5,137 nt of DNA from an uncultured Bacilli bacterium. Its GTDB lineage: Bacteria > Bacillota_I > Bacilli_A > RF39 > UBA660. Below, piece after piece: positions 1 to 5,137 of the stretch (position 1 is its first letter; the number at the start of each line of letters is the position of its first letter). The position numbers were made by a program, and so were the translations under genes. The notes beneath the pieces were generated by a model. The model had not been told where the DNA came from. It saw only the letters and a list, made by a program, of their open reading frames with translations, and did no database searches. The stretch is taken from contig CANPWS010000092.1 in the NCBI GenBank assembly GCA_947584955.1, positions 1-5,137 on the forward strand, written 5' to 3'.

Positions 1-56
1 CCATTACGTACAAATGTATGTGTATTTATAGTTATGTTTTTTATCATATTTCCCAT
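1..56 (-). CDS. Start of an unidentified gene, cut by the left window edge
   Basis: Only the first 18 codons and two bases of the next are present, reading MGNMIKNITINTHTFVRN. The ATG at 56-54 is chosen because an AAGG-type ribosome binding site (70-65, AAGGTG) lies about 8 to 10 bases upstream. The next ATG at 47 would be too far from it. An excellent promoter lies at 96-124, giving a predicted leader of roughly 33 bases, so this gene probably has its own transcription start and need not belong to the upstream operon. The fragment is too short to assign to a family. It does not resemble the start of GlyQ, which often follows recO in Bacillus. There is no signal peptide or membrane segment in the visible part. 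Confidence 0.65.
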   Translation of the reverse strand, partial: MGNMIKNITINTHTFVRN

Positions 57-95
57 AAGAGAGGCACCTTCTTTCTACCATTTATTTATGTATTA

Positions 96-124
96 ATTTT
101 ATCATAAATTTAAGTATAATTCAA
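96..124 (-). promoter_or_regulatory. Sigma-A-type promoter with extended -10
   Basis: Read on the minus strand, a -35 box TTGAAT (124-119) is followed by exactly 17 bases and a -10 box TAAAAT (101-96). A TG one base before the -10 (104-103) makes it an extended -10. The predicted start of transcription is near base 89-90, about 33 bases before the ATG at 56. The flanking sequence is almost pure A/T, which makes chance -10 boxes common. The combination of -35, 17-base spacing, TGn and a correctly placed downstream gene start is nevertheless convincing. Confidence 0.75.
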
Positions 125-190
125 GAAAATAGTAAATTTAATTCTTAATTTATAATATATTTTTTATTTTAATTTTTAATTATCTATATA

Positions 191-619
191 TTATAATATT
201 TCATAAAATATTAAACTAATTGCTATACCTAAAAAAATACCACATATTACTTCAACTATATTATGACCAACTTTTTCTTTTAATTTTATATTTGTTTTAT
301 AATTAAATTTTTTTATCAAATTATTTAATATCATTGATTGCTTTTCTGTTTCATATCTAACTGATATTGAATCATATACAACAATTAAAGAAAAAATTAA
401 ACCAATAGCAAATATAGATGAAGTTAATCCATATTCCAAATATAAAAGCATAGTAAGACTACTTACAAAGGCACTATGTGTACTAGGCATTCCTCCAGAA
501 CCATTAAATAATCTTTCTATGCATATTCTTTTTATACTTATATATTCTAATAAAAATTTTATTAATTGTGATAAAAATAATGATATAAAAGGAATAATAA
601 TAAATTTATAACTAATCAT
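191..619 (-). CDS. DUF212/YuiD family divergent PAP2 membrane protein
   Basis: A 142-residue integral membrane protein of the DUF212 (YuiD) family, distant relatives of PAP2 acid phosphatases. The signature GGMPSTHSA lies at about residues 42-50, YDSISVR at 82-88, and the late GHNIVEVICGIFLGI stretch (usually GHTPxEV in this family) at about 118-132. Hydrophobic helices lie at about 5-20, 50-82 and 122-140. The PSxH motif is the phosphatase signature, so a lipid-phosphate substrate is plausible, but the family's activity is not established to my knowledge. The ATG at 619 is chosen because AGAGG (631-627) lies 7 bases upstream. An in-frame TTG at 625 sits almost on that site and is unlikely. 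The recO stop overlaps the ribosome binding site, so the gene is probably the last of the operon. Confidence 0.88.
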   Translation of the reverse strand: MISYKFIIIPFISLFLSQLIKFLLEYISIKRICIERLFNGSGGMPSTHSAFVSSLTMLLYLEYGLTSSIFAIGLIFSLIVVYDSISVRYETEKQSMILNNLIKKFNYKTNIKLKEKVGHNIVEVICGIFLGIAISLIFYEIL

Positions 620-629
620 AATCAAACCT

Positions 630-1364
630 CTAATATATTTTATTTAAATTTTTTAAAAAAGTTTTAGTTTTTAAATAAAGGCCTGAATAACGATCATAAT
701 AATCATCAATAAATTCATTTATTTCATTTTTTACTTCTTCACTTATATCTAATTTTTCTATTTTACTAATATCTACATAATAAAACATTCTTATTAATTT
801 TATTGTCTTAGTACTAACTATTTTTTCATTGCCAACACAATCTTTACATAAATATCCACCTTTATAACTAGATATTGTAACAATATTATCAGTATTTCCA
901 CAAGAAACACAAGAATCTATTATTGGTCTTATCCCTAAATTATCTAATAATTTTAATTCTAAAATATTAGTAATAATAACAGGATCAAACATTTCATTTA
1001 TTTTTTTTAAAGAATCTATATATAATTTATATATATTTTTATTATTTTCATGTCTATAAACTTGTATTACTAATTCTGTAATAAAAAAAGCATAACTACT
1101 TCTTTCAAGATCTTTTCTTATATTTTTAAAATTATCAATTATATCTACTTCAATTAAATTTGATAATCCATTTTCTTTATAATTAATATGAAAAATGCCA
1201 TAAGTAAGTTTGCTACTTACAGCATTCAAATTACTTTTTAATTTTCTACTTCCTCTTGCTAATAAACCTATAATACCCTCATCTTTAGTATAAATATTTA
1301 TTATTTTACTACTTTCTTTATAAGCTACTTCACTTATAATTATACCTTCTACTTTTTTTATCAT
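630..1364 (-). CDS. recO: DNA repair protein RecO
   Basis: A 244-residue RecO, close to the usual family length. RecO binds single-stranded DNA and, with RecR, loads RecA on SSB-coated DNA in the RecFOR recombination-repair pathway. The N-terminal OB-fold is recognisable from the opening VEGIIISEVAYKESSKIINIYT and the GLLARGSRK stretch (about 33-41), followed by the helical domain. A zinc-ribbon-like pair CVSC (152-155) and CKDC (173-176) is intact, as in many Gram-positive RecO proteins. The ATG at 1364 has AAAGGATG (1379-1372) upstream. That site lies inside the end of yqzL, which stops only 2 bases before recO, so the two are very likely translationally coupled. The TAG stop overlaps the ribosome binding site of the next gene. 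Confidence 0.95.
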   Translation of the reverse strand: MIKKVEGIIISEVAYKESSKIINIYTKDEGIIGLLARGSRKLKSNLNAVSSKLTYGIFHINYKENGLSNLIEVDIIDNFKNIRKDLERSSYAFFITELVIQVYRHENNKNIYKLYIDSLKKINEMFDPVIITNILELKLLDNLGIRPIIDSCVSCGNTDNIVTISSYKGGYLCKDCVGNEKIVSTKTIKLIRMFYYVDISKIEKLDISEEVKNEINEFIDDYYDRYSGLYLKTKTFLKNLNKIY

Positions 1365-1366
1365 AA

Positions 1367-1456
1367 TTATTCATCCTTTAGATGTTTTTTATATTCTAAA
1401 TAATATTTTATTTCACCTGTTTTTTTAAATAATTCCCATAATTCTTTCTTTGTCAT
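1367..1456 (-). CDS. yqzL: YqzL-like small protein
   Basis: A 29-codon gene reading MTKKELWELFKKTGEI and then KYYLEYKKHLKDE. It matches the pattern I recall for Bacillus YqzL, a similarly tiny protein between era and recO: an aromatic-rich start with W, then F-x2-TG-x-I/V-x2-YL and a K/E-rich tail. Its function is unknown. The ATG at 1456 has a strong AGAGGAG site (1473-1467) 10 bases upstream. It stops 2 bases before recO and supplies recO's ribosome binding site within its last codons. A possible role is therefore as a leader or coupling peptide for recO, which is inference. The start region is enclosed in a hairpin (1453-1500). The position, the ribosome binding site and the W/TG/YL pattern make it a real gene despite its size. 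Confidence 0.85.
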   Translation of the reverse strand: MTKKELWELFKKTGEIKYYLEYKKHLKDE

Positions 1457-1500
1457 TATTTATTTGCTCCTCTCATTATAATATTGAGGAGAAATAATGA
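1453..1500 (-). promoter_or_regulatory. Hairpin enclosing the yqzL ribosome binding site and start codon
   Basis: On the minus strand the outer arms TCATTATTT (1500-1492) and AAATAATGA (1461-1453) pair over 9 bp. The inner arms CTCCTC (1491-1486) and GAGGAG (1472-1467) pair over 6 bp, with a 5-base bulge (1466-1462) on one side and a loop of 13 bases (1485-1473). The inner 3' arm is the yqzL Shine-Dalgarno core and the outer 3' arm contains its ATG, so folding should hide both. No T-run follows, so it does not look like a classical terminator. The pairing is seen directly; a regulatory role is inference. Confidence 0.5.
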
Positions 1501-1503
1501 TTT

Positions 1504-2391
1504 TTATTCACTAAAATTATTATAACCAAGTTGATTTAATATTTTTTCACGATCTTTCCATTTTTTTACTACTTTTACATATAATTCTAAATATACTTTT
1601 TTTCCTAAATATTCTTCTATATCTTTTCTTGCACGTATTCCTATTTCTTTTATAAGAGAACCTTGTTTTCCTATTATAATTCCTTTTAAGTTTTCTCTAT
1701 CTACTATTATTAGTGCATTTATATTTACAATATTTTTTGTATATTGTATTTTTTCTGTTATACATGCTACTGAATGTGGTACTTCTTCTTCAGTTAATTC
1801 TAATACTTTTTCTCTTATAAATTCTGCTATTACAAAAGATTCTGGACTACTAGTTATTATATCATTTTCAAAAAATTGTATATTATCTGGTAAATAATTA
1901 GTAATTACATTTATTAATCTATCTACATTATCATGTTTATATGCTGATATTGGCACTATTTCACTAAAATTATATAAATTACGATATTCATCTATTTTGG
2001 GTAAAATAGTATCTTTTTTTATTCTATCTATTTTGTTAAGTACTAAAATAACTGGCTTATTTACTTCTTTTAATAATTCTATTATAAATTTATCACCAGG
2101 ACCTAATTCTGTTGATACATCTATTATAAATAAAATTACATCTACATCTTCAATAGAAAAAATAGCTTCTTTATTTAATATTTTTCCGAGTTTATTTTGT
2201 GCTTTATGGATTCCTGGTGTATCTACAAAAACTATTTGTACATCATCTTTATTATAAATTCCTTGTATAATATTTCTAGTTGTTCCTGGTTTATTTGATG
2301 TTATTGTAATTTTTCTTCCTAAAATACTATTTAATAATGTACTTTTACCTACATTTGGTCTTCCTATTAATCCAACAAAACCACTTTTCAT
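1504..2391 (-). CDS. era: GTPase Era
   Basis: A 295-residue Era, the usual family length. Era is a GTPase that binds the 3' end of 16S rRNA and supports assembly of the 30S ribosomal subunit. It is essential or nearly so in most bacteria. All GTPase motifs are visible: G1 GRPNVGKST at 10-18, the switch I segment KPGTTR at 34-39, G3 DTPG at 57-60, G4 NKID at 119-122 and G5 SA at 149-150. The C-terminal KH RNA-binding domain contains the IPHSVA-like VPHSVAC segment near 204-210, the GxxG loop region GIIIGKQGSLIKEIG at about 237-251 and the closing VKKWKDRE. The ATG at 2391 follows AGGAGAGGG, which overlaps the cdd stop 12 bases away. Era and YbeY, both 30S-maturation factors, share this operon. 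Confidence 0.98.
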   Translation of the reverse strand: MKSGFVGLIGRPNVGKSTLLNSILGRKITITSNKPGTTRNIIQGIYNKDDVQIVFVDTPGIHKAQNKLGKILNKEAIFSIEDVDVILFIIDVSTELGPGDKFIIELLKEVNKPVILVLNKIDRIKKDTILPKIDEYRNLYNFSEIVPISAYKHDNVDRLINVITNYLPDNIQFFENDIITSSPESFVIAEFIREKVLELTEEEVPHSVACITEKIQYTKNIVNINALIIVDRENLKGIIIGKQGSLIKEIGIRARKDIEEYLGKKVYLELYVKVVKKWKDREKILNQLGYNNFSE

Positions 2392-2403
2392 TATTACCCT
2401 CTC

Positions 2404-2787
2404 CTATAAATCATCACTAGTAAATGGATAAGGACATATATCTTTTACTAATAAATTAGTACTTTCTCCAAGTGTATTCATAAATGTTACTTTACTATTA
2501 GGATTAAAAAATTCTACTATTAATTGTCTACATAAAAAGCAACAACTACTTATATTTTTTCCACTTGTCATTATATAAATAGAATCAAAATCTTCTTTTT
2601 TATATCCTAATGTTATTGCTGTTGTTATAGCATTTCTTTCTGCACATATTGTAGCACCATAACTTGCATTTTCAACATTAACTCCTGTTACTTCTTTACC
2701 ATCTTTCATAACAATAATACATGATACCTTAAAATTTGAATATGGGGCATATGCATTATTTAATAATTTTAATAATTTTTCTTTCAT
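2404..2787 (-). CDS. cdd: Cytidine deaminase
   Basis: A 127-residue homotetrameric-type cytidine deaminase, which hydrolyses cytidine and deoxycytidine to uridine and deoxyuridine in pyrimidine salvage. The substrate segment YAPYSNFKVSC is near residues 13-23. The zinc/catalytic motif CAERNAI gives Cys48 and the proton-shuttling Glu50. The other two zinc ligands are Cys83 and Cys86. Here the usual PCGxCRQ motif reads CCFLCRQ, so the Pro and Gly next to the first Cys are replaced while all ligands remain. The ATG at 2787 is chosen: GGAGG (2797-2793) lies 5 bases upstream. An in-frame TTG at 2799 overlaps that site and would add four residues without a ribosome binding site of its own. It sits 20 bases after dgkA and 12 before era. 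Confidence 0.95.
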   Translation of the reverse strand: MKEKLLKLLNNAYAPYSNFKVSCIIVMKDGKEVTGVNVENASYGATICAERNAITTAITLGYKKEDFDSIYIMTSGKNISSCCFLCRQLIVEFFNPNSKVTFMNTLGESTNLLVKDICPYPFTSDDL

Positions 2788-2807
2788 TTTTTCCTCCAAA
2801 TTATTTA

Positions 2808-3200
2808 TTAAAAGAATGTTTTTATCAGTACAATTATTTTAGGTAAAAAGATAATTGCTCCTATAATAAAAGAAAATATACACATTACAAGTACCGAAGC
2901 ACCTGCAACATCTTTTACTACCTTTGCAGTTTCATTAAATTCTTTAGTATATAAATCTACAGCTTTTTCTAATGCTGTATTTATAAGTTCACATACTAAA
3001 ACAAAGTTTATTAAAAGGATAACTATAACCCATTCTAATATACTAATTTTTAAAATAAAACTTAATAATACTGCTAATATTCCGAGTATCATTTCTCTTT
3101 TAAAATTATTTTCATGACTTATTGTATAACTAATCCCCTCAAGACAATTTTTAACACTATCTAAAAATGTTCTTTTCTTACCTTTTGATTCCATATTCAT
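2808..3200 (-). CDS. dgkA: DgkA-family undecaprenol/diacylglycerol kinase
   Basis: A 130-residue membrane kinase of the DgkA family. In Gram-positive bacteria this type acts mainly on undecaprenol, recycling the cell-wall lipid carrier as undecaprenyl phosphate. The N-terminal amphipathic helix with HENNFKRE (about 29-36) is followed by a first membrane helix (about 37-52). The second (about 54-70) leads into the active-site motif ELINTALEKAVD (71-82), with the family-conserved Glu78. Next come AKVVKDVAGASVLV (92-105) and a last membrane helix (about 102-120). The ATG at 3200 is chosen because AAAAGGAG (ending 3208) is 7 bases upstream. A longer TTG start at 3224 has no such support. The start overlaps the end of ybeY by 23 bases, so translation is probably coupled. 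Confidence 0.95.
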   Translation of the reverse strand: MNMESKGKKRTFLDSVKNCLEGISYTISHENNFKREMILGILAVLLSFILKISILEWVIVILLINFVLVCELINTALEKAVDLYTKEFNETAKVVKDVAGASVLVMCIFSFIIGAIIFLPKIIVLIKTFF

Positions 3201-3618
3201 TAAGTAACTCCTTTTGTAAATCAAACATTACTTTCTCTTCTTCTTCTTCCATATGATCATATCCTAATAAATGTAATATTCCATGTGTTATTAAAAAACA
3301 CTCTTCTCTTAAATTAGAATGATTGTATAATTTTGCTTGTTCAAATACTTTATCAAGACATACATATATATCTCCTAACATTCTTACAGGCATAAACACT
3401 TCATCTAATGTATCTTCTAAAGCAAAACTAATAACATCAGTCTCTCTATCTACATTACGAAATTCTTTATTTAATCTATGTATTTCTTCTTTTGTAACAA
3501 AAATTATATTAAATATAGCTTCTGTTATTTCTAACTTTTCTGCTAAAAATTTAGTATAAGATAATACAGTATCATAATCAACTATTTCTTTATCAGTATT
3601 ATTTATTATTTCAAACAT
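3178..3618 (-). CDS. ybeY: Endoribonuclease YbeY (16S rRNA maturation)
   Basis: A 146-residue YbeY, a single-strand-specific zinc endoribonuclease involved in 3' maturation of 16S rRNA and in ribosome quality control. The UPF0054 metal-binding signature HGILHLLGYDH is complete at 112-122, with the zinc ligands His112, His116 and His122. The upstream conserved block NKEFRNVDRETDVISFAL lies at about 50-67 and LGDIYV at 81-86. The ATG at 3618 has TAGGAG (3630-3625) 6 bases upstream, and the TAG in that site is the stop of the preceding VanZ-family gene. The end overlaps dgkA by 23 bases. In many Firmicutes phoH directly precedes ybeY; here that place is taken by a VanZ-family gene and an XRE regulator. 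Confidence 0.97.
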   Translation of the reverse strand: MFEIINNTDKEIVDYDTVLSYTKFLAEKLEITEAIFNIIFVTKEEIHRLNKEFRNVDRETDVISFALEDTLDEVFMPVRMLGDIYVCLDKVFEQAKLYNHSNLREECFLITHGILHLLGYDHMEEEEEKVMFDLQKELLNEYGIKR

Positions 3619-3627
3619 TTTTTGCTC

Positions 3628-4248
3628 CTAACTAAAATAACTAAATATTTTTAAATTAAATGAATAAGCTATTATTATAACTATTATAATTATTATTAAA
3701 ATATTTAAAAAAGTATCACTTTGTAAAGCTTTAGGAAGTCTTGATTTTATTGCATCAAATCCAACATATAGTAAAAATCCTGATACTCCTCCAATTAAAT
3801 TTAATATTATATCATCTATATCAAATACTCTTCCTATATAATATTGTACTGATTCAATAGTACATGATGTAATTAAAGTTAAAACAGCTATTATTCCTGC
3901 TTTTTTATTTTTTAAAATATATGAACTAAAAAAACCAAATGGTATAAACAGCATAATATTTCCTATTATATTTTTTATAAACTTAGCACTTCCAATTTGA
4001 TATCTAAATATTTCTTTAAATGGAATAAAGTTACTAGAGCCATAATTTATATCTTGAAAAGTTACAACATGATAAAGGCATAAAATATATATTATAAATA
4101 TTAGACTTAATAATTCTTTATGAAATACAAATTTTTTATGTCCATTTAATAAATATGCGATTCTAAGTGATGATACTATTACTGCTATAATTAATACCAT
4201 TGGCCATATATCTGGTAATATATCTTCGATTAAGTTTTTGATTATCAT
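3628..4248 (-). CDS. VanZ-family membrane protein
   Basis: A 206-residue integral membrane protein of the VanZ-like family. The N-terminal helices lie at about 16-35 and 46-64. The core family segment NIIGNIMLFIPFGF is at about 93-106, followed by a helix at 117-135. The conserved run TIESVQYYIGR with FDIDDIILNLIGG spans about 130-154, and a further helix at about 150-164 and a C-terminal helix (182-197, rich in isoleucine) complete the protein. VanZ proper gives low-level teicoplanin resistance by an unclear mechanism, and most relatives have no known role, so resistance should not be assumed here. The ATG at 4248 has AAGGGAG (4264-4258) 9 bases upstream. The gene follows the XRE regulator by 37 bases and precedes ybeY by 9 bases, so co-transcription with both is likely. 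Confidence 0.9.
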   Translation of the reverse strand: MIIKNLIEDILPDIWPMVLIIAVIVSSLRIAYLLNGHKKFVFHKELLSLIFIIYILCLYHVVTFQDINYGSSNFIPFKEIFRYQIGSAKFIKNIIGNIMLFIPFGFFSSYILKNKKAGIIAVLTLITSCTIESVQYYIGRVFDIDDIILNLIGGVSGFLLYVGFDAIKSRLPKALQSDTFLNILIIIIIVIIIAYSFNLKIFSYFS

Positions 4249-4285
4249 TTTATCTTTCTCCCTTAGTTATTCTTATTTTATTTTA

Positions 4286-4549
4286 TTATTTTTCTAATTC
4301 TATAGGAACAATTTTTAAAGTATAACCTAAAGGAGCAAGTATTTTTAACATTGTATCTATACCTGGAGATATTCTTTTACTTTCAAGTCTTGCTAATGAA
4401 GGTTGTGACATCTCTACCATTTCACTAAGTCTTTTTTGACTCATCTTTTGCATTTCTCTAATTTTGACAAGTTCACTTATTAACTCATATTCCTTATCTA
4501 ATAAATATTTTTCATTTTTCACATATTCTTGTGTATTTGCTTCTTCCAT
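4286..4549 (-). CDS. XRE-family helix-turn-helix protein, HigA antitoxin-like
   Basis: An 87-residue DNA-binding protein. The helix-turn-helix is clear at about 36-57 (MSQKRLSEMVEMSQPSLARLES), followed by SPGIDTMLKILAPLGYTLKIVP (61-82). That tail, with the 'P-x-IDTMLKIL..LG' pattern, is typical of HigA-type antitoxins and their solitary relatives. A charged, probably helical N-terminus (1-35) precedes it. The ATG at 4549 is chosen because GGAGG (4560-4556) lies 6 bases upstream. An in-frame TTG at 4567 lies at or before the predicted transcription start and is rejected. No HigB/RelE-like toxin gene lies on either side: upstream is trpS and downstream the VanZ gene. It is the first gene after the promoter at 4572-4600, so it may regulate itself and the following genes. 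That is inference. Confidence 0.9.
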   Translation of the reverse strand: MEEANTQEYVKNEKYLLDKEYELISELVKIREMQKMSQKRLSEMVEMSQPSLARLESKRISPGIDTMLKILAPLGYTLKIVPIELEK

Positions 4550-4560
4550 AGTACACCTCC

Positions 4561-4588
4561 AACACAACTATACAATATCATAAGTGTT
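4561..4588 (-). promoter_or_regulatory. Candidate operator: AACAC/GTGTT dyad around the -10 box
   Basis: On the minus strand AACAC (4588-4584) and GTGTT (4565-4561) form an inverted repeat separated by 18 bases. It spans the -10 box and predicted start of the promoter before the XRE gene. Small XRE repressors commonly bind such dyads at their own promoters. The arms are only 5 bases and the interior is not clearly symmetric, so this is a weak candidate. Confidence 0.25.
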
Positions 4589-4600
4589 ATAAGAAGTCAA
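4572..4600 (-). promoter_or_regulatory. Sigma-A-type promoter of the XRE-vanZ-ybeY-era operon
   Basis: On the minus strand a near-consensus -35 box TTGACT (4600-4595) is followed by 17 bases and a -10 box TATTGT (4577-4572). A TG one base before the -10 (4580-4579) gives an extended -10. The predicted start is near 4565, leaving a leader of about 16 bases that holds the GGAGG site of the XRE gene. It is the only clear promoter I found between trpS and the DUF212 gene, so it probably serves the whole train, although weaker internal promoters cannot be excluded in sequence this AT-rich. Confidence 0.75.
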
Positions 4601-4642
4601 GAGTAAAAATTAATTTTTTTAATAATTTTTAATATTTTTTTA

Positions 4643-5137
4643 TTATCTACCTAATCCAACCTTATTTATTACTTCTTTATACTTTAAATTAGCAATTTTA
4701 ATAGTCTTTTCTTTTCCTTCATCTAGTATTTTATCTAATATATTACTATTTATTATTTTATAATATTCTTCTTGAATTTTTTGAAGTCTATTTATTACTA
4801 CATCTGCAACTTCTTTTTTTAAATTTCCATAGTTATAATCTTTAAATTTTTCTTCTGCCTCTTTTATTGTTACATTAAGTATAGATGCATATATAGTTAA
4901 TAAATTGGAAATCCCTGGTTTTTTTTCTACATCATAATATATTTTATTATCACTATCAGTTACTGCGGACATAATTTTTTTTCTTATATCTTTTTCACTA
5001 TCTAAAAGTAAAATTGTTCCCTTGTAATTATCCGTAGACTTACTCATTTTTTTAGTAGGATCTTGTAAATCCATTATTTTGGCTCCTACTTCTGGTATTA
5101 AAGGTGAAGGTATATTAAAAGTTTTTCCATATTTATT
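4643..5137 (-). CDS. trpS: Tryptophanyl-tRNA synthetase, C-terminal part (cut by window edge)
   Basis: The last 164 codons of TrpS, which charges tRNA-Trp with tryptophan using ATP; full-length family members are about 330 residues. The frame stays open to the right window edge, with base 5137 beginning a codon, so the gene continues beyond it. The visible part starts NKYGKTFNIPSPLIPEVGAK, followed by IMDLQDPTKKMSKS, which is characteristic of bacterial TrpS. The class I synthetase signature KMSKS is at 5036-5050 and contributes to ATP binding. The rest is the helical anticodon-binding region, ending NKVGLGR and a TAA stop. The internal ATG at 5074 is not a start, because conserved TrpS sequence continues upstream of it. 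The 93-base gap to the next gene contains that gene's own promoter, so trpS is probably a separate unit. Confidence 0.96.
   Translation of the reverse strand, partial: NKYGKTFNIPSPLIPEVGAKIMDLQDPTKKMSKSTDNYKGTILLLDSEKDIRKKIMSAVTDSDNKIYYDVEKKPGISNLLTIYASILNVTIKEAEEKFKDYNYGNLKKEVADVVINRLQKIQEEYYKIINSNILDKILDEGKEKTIKIANLKYKEVINKVGLGR

Noticed and set aside
120..190. Terminator after the DUF212 gene
   Set aside because: The stretch is nearly all A/T with no G/C-containing stem; I could not find a credible hairpin followed by a T-run.
1997..2257. Plus-strand open frame of 86 codons
   Set aside because: It lies wholly inside era on the opposite strand, has no ribosome binding site and no recognisable family features; era's motifs cover the same bases.
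3323..3559. Plus-strand open frame of 78 codons
   Set aside because: It lies wholly inside ybeY on the opposite strand and covers conserved YbeY sequence, so it is a shadow of that gene.
3628..4248. Glycopeptide resistance determinant based on the VanZ match
   Set aside because: There is no vanHAX, vanR/S or vanY gene nearby, and VanZ-like proteins are widespread in susceptible Firmicutes; the family match alone does not support resistance.
4249..4600. Complete type II toxin-antitoxin pair around the HigA-like gene
   Set aside because: No HigB/RelE-like reading frame exists on either side on either strand; the neighbours are trpS and a VanZ-family gene, so only the antitoxin-like half is present.
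4605..4630. Inverted repeat AAAAATTA/TAATTTTT after trpS as a possible terminator
   Set aside because: The 8-bp stem is purely A/T with a 10-base loop and no separate T-run after it, so it is not convincing as a Rho-independent terminator in sequence of this composition.

Overview
This window comes from a very AT-rich bacterial chromosome. The best fit is a low-G+C member of the Bacillota (Firmicutes). Four things support this: the conserved block ybeY-dgkA-cdd-era-yqzL-recO, the presence of the tiny Firmicute protein YqzL, strong GGAGG-type ribosome binding sites before almost every gene, and sigma-A-like promoters with 17-base spacers. All ten visible stop codons are TAA (7) or TAG (3), and all four tryptophans in the complete genes are TGG, so the standard bacterial code applies and TGA looks little used. 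I cannot fix the genus; an uncultured clostridial or RF39-like gut lineage is a guess.

Every gene lies on the minus strand, so transcription runs from high to low coordinates. At the right edge is the C-terminal half of tryptophanyl-tRNA synthetase (trpS, cut by the window end). After a 93-base gap holding a good promoter (about 4572-4600), one long tightly packed gene train begins. Its order is a small HigA-like XRE helix-turn-helix protein, a VanZ-family membrane protein, ybeY (16S rRNA maturation endonuclease), dgkA (undecaprenol/diacylglycerol kinase), cdd (cytidine deaminase), era (ribosome-assembly GTPase), yqzL, recO (recombination mediator) and a DUF212/YuiD divergent PAP2 membrane protein. 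Gaps are 2 to 47 bases, ybeY and dgkA overlap by 23 bases, and several ribosome binding sites sit on the upstream stop codon, so translational coupling is likely. No internal terminator was found.

Left of the train, bases 57-190 hold no gene but contain an excellent extended -10 promoter (96-124). It drives a gene of which only the first 18 codons and part of the next are visible (1-56).

The core genes serve ribosome maturation (YbeY, Era), pyrimidine salvage (Cdd), DNA repair (RecO) and membrane lipid or lipid-carrier chemistry (DgkA, and possibly VanZ and DUF212). The unusual points are the arrangement at the head of the train, where an orphan antitoxin-like regulator and a VanZ protein stand where phoH usually precedes ybeY, and a 15-bp hairpin that would bury both the ribosome binding site and the start codon of yqzL. 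I see no mobile element, CRISPR array, tRNA or rRNA, and no clearly novel multi-gene system.
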